Of a stretch of 64,000 bases of DNA, positions 1-9,040 are shown piece after piece. The notes under the pieces were generated by a model. The model did no database searches. It saw only the letters and a program-made list of their open reading frames with translations, and was not told the DNA's origin. The first letter of the stretch is position 1. The number at the start of each line of letters is the position of its first letter. This DNA comes from Denitratimonas yunnanensis (SeqCode). Its GTDB lineage: Bacteria; Pseudomonadota; Gammaproteobacteria; Xanthomonadales; Xanthomonadaceae. The translations under genes and the position numbers were made by a program. The DNA lies in contig JAPMLR010000003.1 in assembly GCA_026410415.1 (NCBI GenBank), positions 124,001-188,000 on the forward strand, written 5' to 3'.

Positions 1-2
1 TC

Positions 3-1067
3 GGGCGGATCGGCTGGCGCACCCTGGCCTGGACCATCGTGCTGTCGGGCATCGCGGTGCTGGTGGGTCTGGTGCTGGTCAACATCTTCAAGCCCGGGGT
101 CGGAGTGGATCCGGTGCTGGCGCAGCAATTGCTGACTGAAAGCGCCGAGCGTGCCAGTGCCATCGTGCGTGACAGCCAGACCAGTGCGACCGGTCTCCAG
201 ATGCTGCTGTCGATCGTGCCGCAGAATGTCATCGGGGCCGCCTCCAACAATGCCAACATCATCGCCTTGATGTTTTTCGCGCTGATGTTCGGCGTCGGTC
301 TGGTGTTGACCCGCACGCCGCAGACCGAGGTGCTCAAGCGAGGCATCGAAGGGCTGTTCGAGATTTCCATGACCCTGATCGGGCTGGTGATCCGGCTCGC
401 GCCCTACGCGGTGTTCTGTTTCATGTTCAACCTGGCGGTGCTGTTCGGCTGGGACCTGCTGATTCGCCTGGGGGCCTATGTGCTGGTGGTGGTGGCGGCG
501 CTGGCGCTGCACATGCTGGTGGTGTACTCGGTCGCGCTGAAACTGTTTACCAACTGGTCGCCGCCGGCGTTCTTCAAGGCGGTTCAGGAAGCCATGCTGA
601 TGGCCTTTTCCACCGCCTCCAGCAATGCCACGCTGCCGACCGCGCTGAAGGTGGCCGACCGCGACTTGAAGTTGCCGAAGAAGGTGTCGCGCTTCGTGCT
701 GACCATCGGCGCCACCGCGAACCAGAATGGTACCGCGCTGTTCGAAGGCGTGACGGTGATCTTCCTGGCGCAGTTCTTCGGCGTCGAGTTGACTCTGGGC
801 CAGCAATTCATGGTGATGCTGGTCTGCATTCTGGGCGGCATCGGCACCGCCGGCGTGCCGTCCGGTTCGCTGCCGGTGGTGGCGTTGATCTGCGCGATGG
901 TCGGGGTGCCGCCGGAAGGCATCGGCCTGGTGCTGGGCGTCAACCACTTTCTCGACATGTGCCGCACCACGATCAACGTCACCGGCGATCTGGGCATCGC
1001 CACGCTGGTATCGAGTGGTGAGCACGGTGAGGACGTTGTTCCGGAGTCGACCGATACGCAGACTTGA
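3..1067 (+). CDS. Dicarboxylate/amino acid:cation symporter, 3' part (start lies before the window)
   Basis: Inner-membrane secondary transporter of the SDF (DAACS) family, which couples uptake of glutamate, aspartate or C4-dicarboxylates to Na+ or H+. The reading frame is open from the window edge, so the N-terminus is missing. Visible family signatures are the serine-rich hairpin (STASSNATLPT), the NQNGTA segment of the seventh helix, the second hairpin (TAGVPSGSLP) and the last helix DMCRTTINVTGD. The Arg in that last motif matches glutamate/aspartate carriers such as GltPh better than DctA, so an acidic amino acid is the more likely substrate (inference). The gene ends 46 bases before the apparent start of a truncated protease gene. 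Confidence 0.9.
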   Translation, partial: GRIGWRTLAWTIVLSGIAVLVGLVLVNIFKPGVGVDPVLAQQLLTESAERASAIVRDSQTSATGLQMLLSIVPQNVIGAASNNANIIALMFFALMFGVGLVLTRTPQTEVLKRGIEGLFEISMTLIGLVIRLAPYAVFCFMFNLAVLFGWDLLIRLGAYVLVVVAALALHMLVVYSVALKLFTNWSPPAFFKAVQEAMLMAFSTASSNATLPTALKVADRDLKLPKKVSRFVLTIGATANQNGTALFEGVTVIFLAQFFGVELTLGQQFMVMLVCILGGIGTAGVPSGSLPVVALICAMVGVPPEGIGLVLGVNHFLDMCRTTINVTGDLGIATLVSSGEHGEDVVPESTDTQT

Positions 1068-1113
1068 AACATCCGTTGCGACCGACACGGGGGAGGCGTT
1101 GGCACGTTTTCGC

Positions 1114-1608
1114 ATGTTTTGGCGTTTTATCCAGGCCTATCTGGTTCCCGATGTGAACGCATTCGCGATGGCGAATGGTTGCATGCGTGTTTTCGCGGGG
1201 TTGATGGATCAGTTATCCGATGACGAAGTGCGTGGCGTGATCGGACACGAGATAGGTCACGTAAAACTGGGCCACAGCCTGACCAAGATGCGCACGGCCC
1301 TTCTGGCGGCCGGCACGCGTGAAGGTATGGCCGCCAGCGGCAAGGGTCGCGCTTCGGAGATCGCGGCGTCGCAGATCGGTGGTTTGGCCGAATCCGTGGT
1401 CAATTCGCAGTTCTCGCAGAAGGAAGAGCTGGCTGCCGATGAATACGGTTATCACTTCATGGTGCGCCACCATTACGATCCCAATGCGATGGTTTCCATG
1501 TTCAAGAAACTCGGCGGCAGCGGTGGTCTGGTTTCATCGCATCCGGCGTCGCCCAGGCGGGTCAAGAACATCGAAACCTTGATCGTCAAGGGCGCCAAGA
1601 AGAAGTAA
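1114..1608 (+). CDS. 5'-truncated M48 family metalloprotease (LoiP/YggG-like), probable gene remnant
   Basis: Zinc metallopeptidase related to the periplasmic lipoprotein protease LoiP. The catalytic HEIGH motif lies at residues 45-49 from the ATG used here, and the third-ligand region EELAADEY at about 104-111. The block [20 protein letters not shown] is typical of the family. LoiP-type proteins are about 250 residues with a lipoprotein signal and some 80 residues before this block; here the protein begins almost directly at the block, with no signal peptide. The frame stays open upstream to 1015, overlapping the symporter gene, but that part looks non-homologous. The candidate starts (ATG 1114, TTG 1099) lack a well-spaced Shine-Dalgarno. 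The catalytic core is intact, but without export the protein may not be functional. Confidence 0.65.
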   Translation: MFWRFIQAYLVPDVNAFAMANGCMRVFAGLMDQLSDDEVRGVIGHEIGHVKLGHSLTKMRTALLAAGTREGMAASGKGRASEIAASQIGGLAESVVNSQFSQKEELAADEYGYHFMVRHHYDPNAMVSMFKKLGGSGGLVSSHPASPRRVKNIETLIVKGAKKK

Positions 1609-1643
1609 GGCGCCGCGACGCCACGCGTTCCTGTGGGACAATG

Positions 1644-1676
1644 AAGGGCCACGCCGCGCGCGTGGCCCTTTCTTTT
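1644..1676 (+). terminator. Rho-independent terminator after the M48 gene
   Basis: A 9-base arm (GGGCCACGC) and its complement (GCGTGGCCC) form a GC-rich stem followed by TTTCTTTTTC. It separates the truncated protease from transketolase, whose ATG is 22 bases further on. Confidence 0.8.
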
Positions 1677-1697
1677 TCTCCCGACGACGCCCCGACC

Positions 1698-3698
1698 ATG
1701 ACGACGCCCAGCCGCCGCGATCTCGCCAACGCCATCCGTTTCCTTGCCGCCGATGCGGTGCAGGCCGCCAACAGCGGCCATCCCGGCATGCCGATGGGCA
1801 TGGCCGACATCGCCGAAGTGCTTTGGCGGGACTTCCTGAGCCACAGCCCGTCCAACCCCGCATGGTTCAACCGCGACCGTTTCGTCCTGTCCAACGGGCA
1901 TGGCTCGATGCTGCTGTATGCGTTGCTGCATCTGACCGGCTATGACTTGCCGCTCGATGAACTCAAGCGCTTCCGTCAGCTGCACAGCAAGACCGCGGGA
2001 CACCCCGAGGCGAATGAAACCCCCGGCGTCGAAACCACCACCGGCCCGCTCGGCCAGGGGCTGGCGAACGCCGTCGGGTTCGCGCTGGCGGAAAAACTGC
2101 TGGCGCAGCGCTACAACCGGCCGGAATTCGCCGTTGTCGACCATCACACCTACGTGTTCCTCGGCGATGGGTGCCTGATGGAAGGCATCTCGCACGAAGT
2201 CAGCTCGCTCGCCGGTACCTTGGGGCTGGGCAAGCTGGTCGCGATTTACGACGACAACAACATCTCCATCGACGGCGAAGTGGAAGGCTGGTTCACCGAC
2301 GACACACCGCGTCGTTTCGAAGCCTATGGTTGGCAGGTGATCCGCAACGTCGACGGCCATGATCCGGACGAAATCGCCCAGGCGATCCGCACCGCGAAGG
2401 CCGAAACCGCCCGTCCCAGCCTGATCTGCTGCCGCACAGTGATCGGCTTCGGTTCGCCGAACAAGGCCGGCAAGGAATCGTCACATGGCGCTCCCCTTGG
2501 CAAGGACGAGTTGGCGGCGACGCGCGAGGCGCTGGGTTGGCCGCACCCTTCCTTCGAGGTTCCCGCAGCTTTGCGCGAGGCATGGAACGCGGTGCAGGTG
2601 GGCGTGCAGCGCGAGGCGCGCTGGAACGCACTATTTGACGCGTACGCCAAGACCTTCCCCGTGGAAGCGGAAGAACTTCAGCGTCGCATCCGTGCCGAAC
2701 TGCCGGCGGATTTTGCGGCTTCGGCCGATGAGTGGATCGCCCGCCTGCAGGCCGAGGGGCCGGTGGTCGCGTCGCGCAAGGCGTCGCAGATGGCGATCGA
2801 GACCTATGCGCCGATGTTGCCGGAACTGATCGGTGGTTCCGCCGATCTCGCCGCATCCAATCTGACGTTGTGGAAGGGCAGCAAGTCCGCCGCGAGCAGC
2901 GACGCCGACGCCAATTACGTGTACTACGGCGTGCGCGAGTTCGGCATGAGCGCGATCGCCAACGGTCTCGCTCTGCATGGGGGCTTCATCCCCTACGACG
3001 CTACCTTCCTGGTGTTTTCCGATTATTCGCGCAACGCGTTGCGCATGAGCGCGCTGATTCCGACCCGCGCCATCCATGTGTTCACGCATGACTCGATCGG
3101 GCTCGGAGAGGACGGCCCGACGCACCAGCCCGTCGAGCACCTCGCCAGCCTGCGCCAGATTCCGAACAACTCGGTCTGGCGCCCGTGCGATGCGGTGGAA
3201 AGCGCGGTCGCGTGGAAGGTTGCCATCCAGCGCGCCGATGGCCCGAGCGTTCTGGTCTTCAGTCGCCAGAATCTCGCTCACCAGCACCGCACCGCCGAGC
3301 AGGTGTCCGACATCGCACGCGGCGGCTACGTGTTGCTGGATCCATCCGAGGCGCGTTTCGACGTGATCCTCATCGCCACCGGTTCGGAAGTGGAACTGGC
3401 GATGAGGGCGGCGCGCCAGCTCGATGCCCAGGGCGTCAAGGCGCGTGTGGTGTCGATGCCCAACACCAACGTGTTCGACGCGCAACCATTGGAATGGCGT
3501 GAGGGTGTGTTGCCGTCGTGGTGCCGCAAGCGCGTCGCGGTGGAAGCCGGCGTCACCGATTACTGGCGCAAGTACGTGGGGCTGGACGGTGCGGTCATCG
3601 GCATCGACAGCTTCGGCGCATCGGCACCGGCCGATGCGCTGTACCGCCACTTCGGCATCACCGTGGAACGTGTCGTCGAGGCGGCCATGGCGCTCTGA
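1698..3698 (+). CDS. tkt: Transketolase
   Basis: Thiamine-diphosphate enzyme of the non-oxidative pentose phosphate pathway. It moves two-carbon ketol units between sugar phosphates such as xylulose 5-phosphate and ribose 5-phosphate. The 666 residues fit the family (E. coli TktA 663). Visible are the substrate-site [10 protein letters not shown] at about 25-34, the ThDP/Mg motif GDGCLMEG at about 155-162, the pyrimidine-binding domain in the middle and the C-terminal transketolase domain ([12 protein letters not shown]). An open frame upstream to 1641 runs through the terminator, so I take ATG 1698. The downstream TPR gene converges on it with only 27 bases between stops; a GC-rich inverted repeat there (GGCGGG/CCCGCC) lacks a T-run. 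Confidence 0.97.
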   Translation: MTTPSRRDLANAIRFLAADAVQAANSGHPGMPMGMADIAEVLWRDFLSHSPSNPAWFNRDRFVLSNGHGSMLLYALLHLTGYDLPLDELKRFRQLHSKTAGHPEANETPGVETTTGPLGQGLANAVGFALAEKLLAQRYNRPEFAVVDHHTYVFLGDGCLMEGISHEVSSLAGTLGLGKLVAIYDDNNISIDGEVEGWFTDDTPRRFEAYGWQVIRNVDGHDPDEIAQAIRTAKAETARPSLICCRTVIGFGSPNKAGKESSHGAPLGKDELAATREALGWPHPSFEVPAALREAWNAVQVGVQREARWNALFDAYAKTFPVEAEELQRRIRAELPADFAASADEWIARLQAEGPVVASRKASQMAIETYAPMLPELIGGSADLAASNLTLWKGSKSAASSDADANYVYYGVREFGMSAIANGLALHGGFIPYDATFLVFSDYSRNALRMSALIPTRAIHVFTHDSIGLGEDGPTHQPVEHLASLRQIPNNSVWRPCDAVESAVAWKVAIQRADGPSVLVFSRQNLAHQHRTAEQVSDIARGGYVLLDPSEARFDVILIATGSEVELAMRAARQLDAQGVKARVVSMPNTNVFDAQPLEWREGVLPSWCRKRVAVEAGVTDYWRKYVGLDGAVIGIDSFGASAPADALYRHFGITVERVVEAAMAL

Positions 3699-3725
3699 TC
3701 GCGTCGTCGCACGTGGCGGGTGGTG

Positions 3726-5513
3726 TCAGCCGCCCGCCAGCAGTTTGAGGCGCTCGCGCACGAGTTCGGCGAGACGATCGTACTGGCCGCCGAGCAGTGC
3801 GCGCAGCTCGTCATCGGTGGCATAGCCGATCTGGCGGCGGTAGTCGGCCTTCAACGCGTTGGTGGCTTCCCAGACCTGGCCCACGTCGCCGAGCGAGCTT
3901 GGCGGCAGCACGCGAGCGTTCGTGTCGGCAAGGCGCCCGGTGACCCGTTCCATGTGGCGCTCGGCTACCTGCGCGGGGGTGGCGTCGGGCGGCAATTTCT
4001 CGAACGCGTAGTTCGGGATGCCGCTGTTGTCGAACGGATCCGGGCCGGCGGCTCGGGAGTTCATGAAGCAGTCGTCATCGAAGTACGTGGCGCATTCGAG
4101 CATCCGTGCCGTCTTCCACTTGCCGGTCAGGAACATCAGCAGGAAGGCGATCAAGCCTGGCCACTTGGGCTTGATCGCGAACGCCGCAGCGCTGCCGTAT
4201 TCGGGGTGCGCGAACACGCGGATCAATGTCCGAATGCCTTGCGACGTGGTGATGCCCAGCGCCTCGGCATCCGCCAGACGGGTGTATCCCAGCGAGGCCA
4301 GTGCCTTTTCGCAGGCGTCGGCGTGTCTGCGCTGGTAGGCCGGATAGTCGCTCGCGGACACTTCGACGAGGTCAGGCGCCGGTTCGTGCGCGTAGTTGTA
4401 GAGCTGGAACGCGATGTTGGTGGCCATCATGGCCTCGGGCGAATCGTCACCGGCCACCGCGTCCAGCGCGGTCTGCATGTCCTGGCCTTGGCGAATGAGT
4501 TCGGCTGCGGTGTGCGTGACGGCGTACGCCATGTCTTCTTCGAGATTGCGCTCGACCTGTTCCGACGCGCCGGCGTCCTCGATCATCGTGGCGAGGTGCT
4601 CGCGCGCGCCGACGTCGCCCTGCGATGCGCGATCCCGTTCTTCCTGCAGGAAGCCGCGTGCAGGCGAGTCTTCCGGAAGGCGCTCAAGCACGCGATCGAG
4701 ATGATCGGTTGCGACGTCGTACCGGCCAAGAATCTCGGCGATCTGCGCGGCGCGTTGCTCGTGATGATTGTTCCGGCTCAATGTGGCGGCGCGCTGGAAA
4801 TCGTGCAGCGCAGACTCGAGCGCGCTGCGGTTGTAGCGCATGCCCAGCAGATCGCGAACGACATCTTCACCGTCGGCTTCGGTGAGTGCGCGACGGTAAT
4901 GTTCTTCGGCGCGTTGGGCCAGCGATGATGCATCGTCCTCTGCCGAAGGTGGTGTGGCGGACATGTCGTCCGGCGAATCGGCACCCGATTCCGGCTCCGT
5001 TTCCGGTTGAAATTCCGGCTCGATCTCAGATTCATGTTCCGCTTGAAGTTCCAACGCGACGCCTGGCTCGGGTTCGGCAACAAGCTCAGTGACGGGTTCG
5101 GCAATGGACTCCGCTTCCGGTTCCACCCCGGATGACAAGAACGCCGCGAGCGCTGCCGACTCCGTATCGGCCAGCATCGCCAGGACGCGTGCGTTGTCCG
5201 GTTCCTTCTGCATCGCGCGATGCAATAGCGGCAGCGGATCGAATTCCTCGCCTGCGACTTGGCCCAGCTCCACCCGCATCAACAGGGCAGGCACGTTGTC
5301 TGGCACGAGCCTGAGCACCGTGTCGAGCGCGGAGGTGGCATCGACCTTGTGATTCAGCGCGAGCAGGCAGCGGCTGCGATGGAAGTGCAACGGCGCGGCA
5401 TGAGGGTTGGCGGCGATCAGCTCATCGAGGATCGCCAAGGCGCCGGGATAGTCGTTTTGGCTGAACAGCCTCGCAGCCGTCTGGTAGCGCGTGGCGGAAT
5501 CGGTCTGGCTCAT
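3726..5513 (-). CDS. Tetratricopeptide-repeat protein with an acidic linker, function unknown
   Basis: A 595-residue protein with no signal peptide. Residues 1-115 are TPR-like (repeated alanine/leucine helices such as RLFSQNDYPGALAILDEL). Residues about 125-185 form a Glu/Pro-rich acidic linker of repeated E-P-E units. A second helical region with TPR character follows (about 195-300), then a C-terminal domain that I do not recognise, with the block FAIKPKWPGLIAFLLMFLTG at about 420. That hydrophobic patch could touch a membrane but is short. It reads as a cytoplasmic scaffold. It stands alone, divergent from the DUF3228 gene and convergent with tkt. No function can be assigned. Confidence 0.85.
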   Translation of the reverse strand: MSQTDSATRYQTAARLFSQNDYPGALAILDELIAANPHAAPLHFHRSRCLLALNHKVDATSALDTVLRLVPDNVPALLMRVELGQVAGEEFDPLPLLHRAMQKEPDNARVLAMLADTESAALAAFLSSGVEPEAESIAEPVTELVAEPEPGVALELQAEHESEIEPEFQPETEPESGADSPDDMSATPPSAEDDASSLAQRAEEHYRRALTEADGEDVVRDLLGMRYNRSALESALHDFQRAATLSRNNHHEQRAAQIAEILGRYDVATDHLDRVLERLPEDSPARGFLQEERDRASQGDVGAREHLATMIEDAGASEQVERNLEEDMAYAVTHTAAELIRQGQDMQTALDAVAGDDSPEAMMATNIAFQLYNYAHEPAPDLVEVSASDYPAYQRRHADACEKALASLGYTRLADAEALGITTSQGIRTLIRVFAHPEYGSAAAFAIKPKWPGLIAFLLMFLTGKWKTARMLECATYFDDDCFMNSRAAGPDPFDNSGIPNYAFEKLPPDATPAQVAERHMERVTGRLADTNARVLPPSSLGDVGQVWEATNALKADYRRQIGYATDDELRALLGGQYDRLAELVRERLKLLAGG

Positions 5514-5632
5514 GGTTGCCCCGTGGATGTCATGCGGTGCAGCGTAACCTGATTCCGGCCCGTGATGGATAGGTTCTGCATGTGGAAATCGTTACCCTGT
5601 GCGACTTTGCACACCCAGCCAGCCCCACCGCG

Positions 5633-6187
5633 ATGCCCATTGTCCTCACTGCCTTTGCCCGACCACGCCTGTTTCCCTCGGATGGACGTCGAACCGCGAT
5701 CCAGGATTGCACCGCCGAACAGTTCGTCCAGCGCCTCAATACCGAGGTGCCGGAAGTTGTCCTTGATGGCTATGCCCCGTTCTGCAAATTGCATGTGCAT
5801 CGCAACTGGACCAGCACGCGCTGCTCGGTCGTCCCGGTGACCGAGGCCAACCGGCACCAGCTCCGCAGCGCGTACGAGGCGCGCAACCGCGAGGAGCTGC
5901 CGGTGCTGGTGCGCTGGTTCGAGGGCATCGAGCCGCCGATGGCGAACTATCTGGTTCCCATTCTCTACAGTGCGGAGCAACTGGCGAAAGAGGGTTCGCC
6001 CATCGACGGCGACTGGGGCATCGTCGGCTGCCTGTACACGATGGAGCCCGGGGAAATTCCGATGGTGCCGATCACGATGATGCGCAATGCGCTCGGCGTG
6101 GAGGAGGGAGGTTCGGGCGTCCCGCTGGATCGCGCGGCGTATCGCGACAGCGTGGCGTTCTGGGAACGCCACGCGAACTGGCGATGA
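5633..6187 (+). CDS. DUF3228 family protein
   Basis: A 184-residue soluble protein of a family of unknown function found in proteobacteria. The open frame runs upstream to 5582, but the segment before MPIVLTAFARP has the composition of non-coding DNA, so ATG 5633 is preferred. Conserved-looking features are the Arg/Trp-rich block at about 55-75 (CKLHVHRNWTSTRCSVVPVT) and the GDWGIVGCLYTMEPGE segment, followed by MVPITMMRNALGVEEGGSG. There is no signal peptide or membrane segment. It converges with grxB, with 3 bases between the stop codons. The family assignment comes from memory of these motifs and is moderately sure. Confidence 0.8.
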   Translation: MPIVLTAFARPRLFPSDGRRTAIQDCTAEQFVQRLNTEVPEVVLDGYAPFCKLHVHRNWTSTRCSVVPVTEANRHQLRSAYEARNREELPVLVRWFEGIEPPMANYLVPILYSAEQLAKEGSPIDGDWGIVGCLYTMEPGEIPMVPITMMRNALGVEEGGSGVPLDRAAYRDSVAFWERHANWR

Positions 6188-6190
6188 TGC

Positions 6191-6829
6191 TCACATCGCC
6201 TGGGCGCTGAAGTCTTCCAGCCCGCAGGCGGCACCGACGGCGTCGTAGTACGCCGTCACCTTCGGGCCGAAGCGCAGGCCGTTGACGATGCTCAACGAGC
6301 GCAGCAATGGATAAAGCTGGAAGTCGCTTTCGCCGACCGATGAGCCGGGAGAGCGCACCAGTCCCTCCAGCTCCGTCAACAGCGGGGCGAGTTCGTCCAG
6401 CAGCGCGGGTGTTCGGGCGGTGAGGGAATCCAGATCGCCGAAGGCACGGGTTTCGCGTGCGACATACGCCTCACGTGCGTCGGGTGTGGCCAGTTCCGCG
6501 AAGTTGCCGCGGGTGAAGCGTGGCACACAGAGCCGGTAGATCGTGTCCGAGGCGCGTTTGCACCACGCATCGATGGCCGGGTCCAGCGTGGCGACCAGCA
6601 CGGGTGGCGGGAACGTCGCATCCAGATGGCGCACGATGTCCATGCTTTCCGGCATGAACGAACCATCGTCTTTTTGCAGGATCGGCACCACCTTGCGTCC
6701 TACCAGGCGTGTGGGCGTCTCGACGTCGTTCTCCGGAATGACCTGCACCGGAATGTCGAGCTGTTTGAGGCCTCGCAGCATCAGGACCCGGGTGCAGAAC
6801 GGGCAGTGTTCGTAGATGTACAGCTTCAT
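6191..6829 (-). CDS. grxB: Glutaredoxin 2
   Basis: Glutathione-dependent dithiol oxidoreductase of the GrxB type, with a thioredoxin-like N-domain and an all-helical glutathione-transferase-like C-domain. It has 212 residues (E. coli Grx2 215). The active site is CPFC at residues 9-12, where E. coli has CPYC. The cis-proline region is KVVPILQKDDGSFMPESMDI. The C-domain runs from about residue 85 to the end. It reduces protein disulfides and mixed glutathione disulfides in the cytoplasm. It is a single gene, with 48 bases to the next gene upstream on the same strand (the LtaS-like transferase). Confidence 0.93.
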   Translation of the reverse strand: MKLYIYEHCPFCTRVLMLRGLKQLDIPVQVIPENDVETPTRLVGRKVVPILQKDDGSFMPESMDIVRHLDATFPPPVLVATLDPAIDAWCKRASDTIYRLCVPRFTRGNFAELATPDAREAYVARETRAFGDLDSLTARTPALLDELAPLLTELEGLVRSPGSSVGESDFQLYPLLRSLSIVNGLRFGPKVTAYYDAVGAACGLEDFSAQAM

Positions 6830-6877
6830 GGGTACGGCCAGCTTCAGTGCGGGAGCGCATGATGCAACAAGTGGACG

Positions 6878-8848
6878 CTACCTTGACTGCCGTTCGGGCA
6901 GACGGTGCCAGCCATGGTCATAGGCCAGCGAGCCCAGCAGTGCGTGTGCGTGTGCCGGGCGCAATCGTTCGGATGACAGCGGTACCGGCACGAGGCGACG
7001 ACTGGACGGCTCCAACCGGTACTGACTGGGGGGCCTGTCCGGGCGCAGTACCACGATCGCATCGTCCTGCATGTAGGCGAAGTTGCGGTCGTACTGCATG
7101 AATGCCCGGCCGGGCAGGGTGAGATCCGGGTTGCTGAGGTCGCGGCCGATCATCGGCGTGGCCTCGGCGATGCCGATCAGCGAGAGCAGTGTCACGGGCA
7201 AGTCGATCTGACTCACCAGGCGGGCGTCCTGCCGTGGCGCGATGTCGGCTCCCAGAATCAGGCCCGGGATGTGGAAGTTGTCGACCGGAACCGCATCACG
7301 ACCCACGACGCGCGAGTCGTGATCGGCCACGACGAGGAACACCGTGTCCTCCCAGTAGGCGGATGCCATCGCACGTTCGAAGAACACACCCAGTGCGTGA
7401 TCGGCGTATTTGGCGGCGTTGTTCCGAGTCTGGCGAGGTTCCTCGTGCAACGCGATTCGATCTTCCGGAAACTCGAACGGTTCGTGGTTGCTGGAGGTGA
7501 ATACCAGCCCGAAGAAGGGTTTCCCTTCCGCATGCAGGCGGCGAAACTCCTTGTCGGCTCTCAGGAACAGGTCTTCATCGGAGACGCCCCATGAGCCCAC
7601 GAACGTCGGCGAGGGGTAGTCGCGTTGTTCGATGATGCGATTGAAGCCGTTGCCCAGGAAGAAGCCACGCATGTTGTCGAAATGGCTCTCGCCACCGTAA
7701 TAGAACGTCGCGTCGTAGCCGTGTCCGCGAAGTAACTGGGCCAGGGTGAAGAAGCCCTGCTGGCTGCGCGGCCGTTTGACCACAGCCTGCGCCGGGGTGG
7801 GCATGAAGCCCGAACCCACCGCCTCGATGCCCCGCACCGATCGTGTTCCGGTGGCATAGAGGCGTGTGAAGACCCAGCCCTGCCGGCTCAGGCGGTCGAA
7901 GTTGGGCGACAACGGTTTGCCACCGAGGCTGCCGATGAACTGTGCACCCAGGCTTTCTTCCAGGACGATGACGAGGTTGCGGGGCTTGCCTCGCCAGGTC
8001 GGTGGACGCAAGGCAAGCGTGGGAATGTCGGGTGCGATGAAAGCCGTGGCGGGCACGCCCATGCCGGCGCGGACCGTCGCGATCACCTCATCTTCCGGCA
8101 GCTCGCCGTACAACCTCGCCCCGTCCTCGCTTTCCTGCAGCCAGTCGCGCATGGCGAAGGCAAGCGAGTAGAACGAGTTGAGCGGCAGGACATTCACGGT
8201 CGGGTTGCTGCTGAACGCCAGCATCGCCGGATTCATGGGGCGGTGGCCGAGGGTGGAGCGCACGCCGAGTGTGCCGAGCAGCAATAGCGCCACTGCAAGC
8301 GCCGCGCGCGGGACGGGGGCGCTGCCTCCGTCGGCAGCCATGCCCTGCGATCGCAGCGCCAGTCGCCAGGTCGCCAGCCAGACTGCCAACGAAAGCACCA
8401 GCGTGATCGCGGTTTGCAACGGGCGCCCCTTGACCAGGGTGGAGGCCACCTCCTTCGGATAGATGAGGTATTCCATGAAGATCCGGTTCGGCCGCAGGCC
8501 GTACTCCTGCATGAATCCCGGCGTGGCAAGTTCCAGTGCGACCAGCAGCGTGGTCGATGCTGCCAACCATGCCGCAATTCCCCTGCGTGTCACGGGTGCT
8601 GAAAAGACGCGGTTGGGAAGCATCAGCACGACGATGGCGAGCGGCACCAGCAGCAGGCACAGGCTGGCCACGTCCACGCGTGCGCCCTGTACCAGCACCT
8701 GCGACCAGCCCTCGACTTCGCTGATTTGCACGCGCTGCCACCACGCCAGCCCAAGACGCGACAGGGTCAGCACGACGAAGCCGGTCAGGAAGAATCCGAC
8801 GATCGGTTTGAGGCGTGCAGTCGCGCCGGCCCAGGCTCGTCCAAACAT
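6878..8848 (-). CDS. LTA synthase family protein (sulfatase-fold membrane phosphotransferase)
   Basis: A 656-residue inner-membrane protein with about five transmembrane helices in residues 15-200 and a periplasmic alkaline-phosphatase/sulfatase domain from about 288. Metal-site and nucleophile features of the family are present: EESLG (E298), GTRS with the likely nucleophile Thr335, GESHF at 386-390, SSNHEPF at 452-458 and VADHD (D509, H510). In Gram-negative bacteria such enzymes move phosphoglycerol or phosphoethanolamine onto envelope glycans; which one applies here cannot be told. The start is ATG 8848, preceded by GGGAG; the longer frame to 9619 runs through the divergent regulator gene. 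Phased TGTCGGA repeats in the gap suggest control by the neighbouring two-component system. Confidence 0.87.
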   Translation of the reverse strand: MFGRAWAGATARLKPIVGFFLTGFVVLTLSRLGLAWWQRVQISEVEGWSQVLVQGARVDVASLCLLLVPLAIVVLMLPNRVFSAPVTRRGIAAWLAASTTLLVALELATPGFMQEYGLRPNRIFMEYLIYPKEVASTLVKGRPLQTAITLVLSLAVWLATWRLALRSQGMAADGGSAPVPRAALAVALLLLGTLGVRSTLGHRPMNPAMLAFSSNPTVNVLPLNSFYSLAFAMRDWLQESEDGARLYGELPEDEVIATVRAGMGVPATAFIAPDIPTLALRPPTWRGKPRNLVIVLEESLGAQFIGSLGGKPLSPNFDRLSRQGWVFTRLYATGTRSVRGIEAVGSGFMPTPAQAVVKRPRSQQGFFTLAQLLRGHGYDATFYYGGESHFDNMRGFFLGNGFNRIIEQRDYPSPTFVGSWGVSDEDLFLRADKEFRRLHAEGKPFFGLVFTSSNHEPFEFPEDRIALHEEPRQTRNNAAKYADHALGVFFERAMASAYWEDTVFLVVADHDSRVVGRDAVPVDNFHIPGLILGADIAPRQDARLVSQIDLPVTLLSLIGIAEATPMIGRDLSNPDLTLPGRAFMQYDRNFAYMQDDAIVVLRPDRPPSQYRLEPSSRRLVPVPLSSERLRPAHAHALLGSLAYDHGWHRLPERQSR

Positions 8849-8894
8849 GTTTTTCTCCCGTTCGATTCCGGACCAGCGATGGTGGCCGCGGGCG

Positions 8895-8938
8895 TGTCGG
8901 AGGCGAATGGGAAAATTGTCGGAGTAATGTCGGAATTC
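8895..8938. promoter_or_regulatory. Probable OmpR-type response-regulator operator: 11-bp direct repeats of TGTCGGA
   Basis: TGTCGGA occurs at 8895, 8917 and 8928, that is 22 and 11 bases apart. The intervening 11-mer at 8906 keeps TNGGA-like identity at four of seven positions. Repeats spaced by one helical turn are the usual target shape for winged-helix response regulators. The array lies between the LtaS-like gene and the two-component operon and ends just before a candidate -35. Confidence 0.55.
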
Positions 8939-8967
8939 CCCGATGCTCCGGTTGGGCCACGTATCAT
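8939..8967 (+). promoter_or_regulatory. Candidate promoter of the two-component operon
   Basis: A -10-like TATCAT lies at 8962-8967. With a 17-base spacer the -35 falls at 8939-8944, which has no match to TTGACA. A poor -35 next to the regulator repeats is what a response-regulator-activated promoter looks like. The start codon lies 73 bases downstream. Confidence 0.35.
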
Positions 8968-9040
8968 TCGATGCGGCAGGGTCGCGCGTGGCATGCGCTC
9001 TGGGCCCATGTGCATCAATTGCTCCGGGGAGAACACACCC

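Noticed and set aside
3720..4928. A 402-codon plus-strand frame opposite the TPR protein
   Set aside because: It has the composition of an antisense shadow; the minus frame has TPR periodicity and a normal start.
6847..7101. Small plus-strand frames within the LtaS-like gene
   Set aside because: They lie opposite a well-supported sulfatase domain and have no ribosome site.
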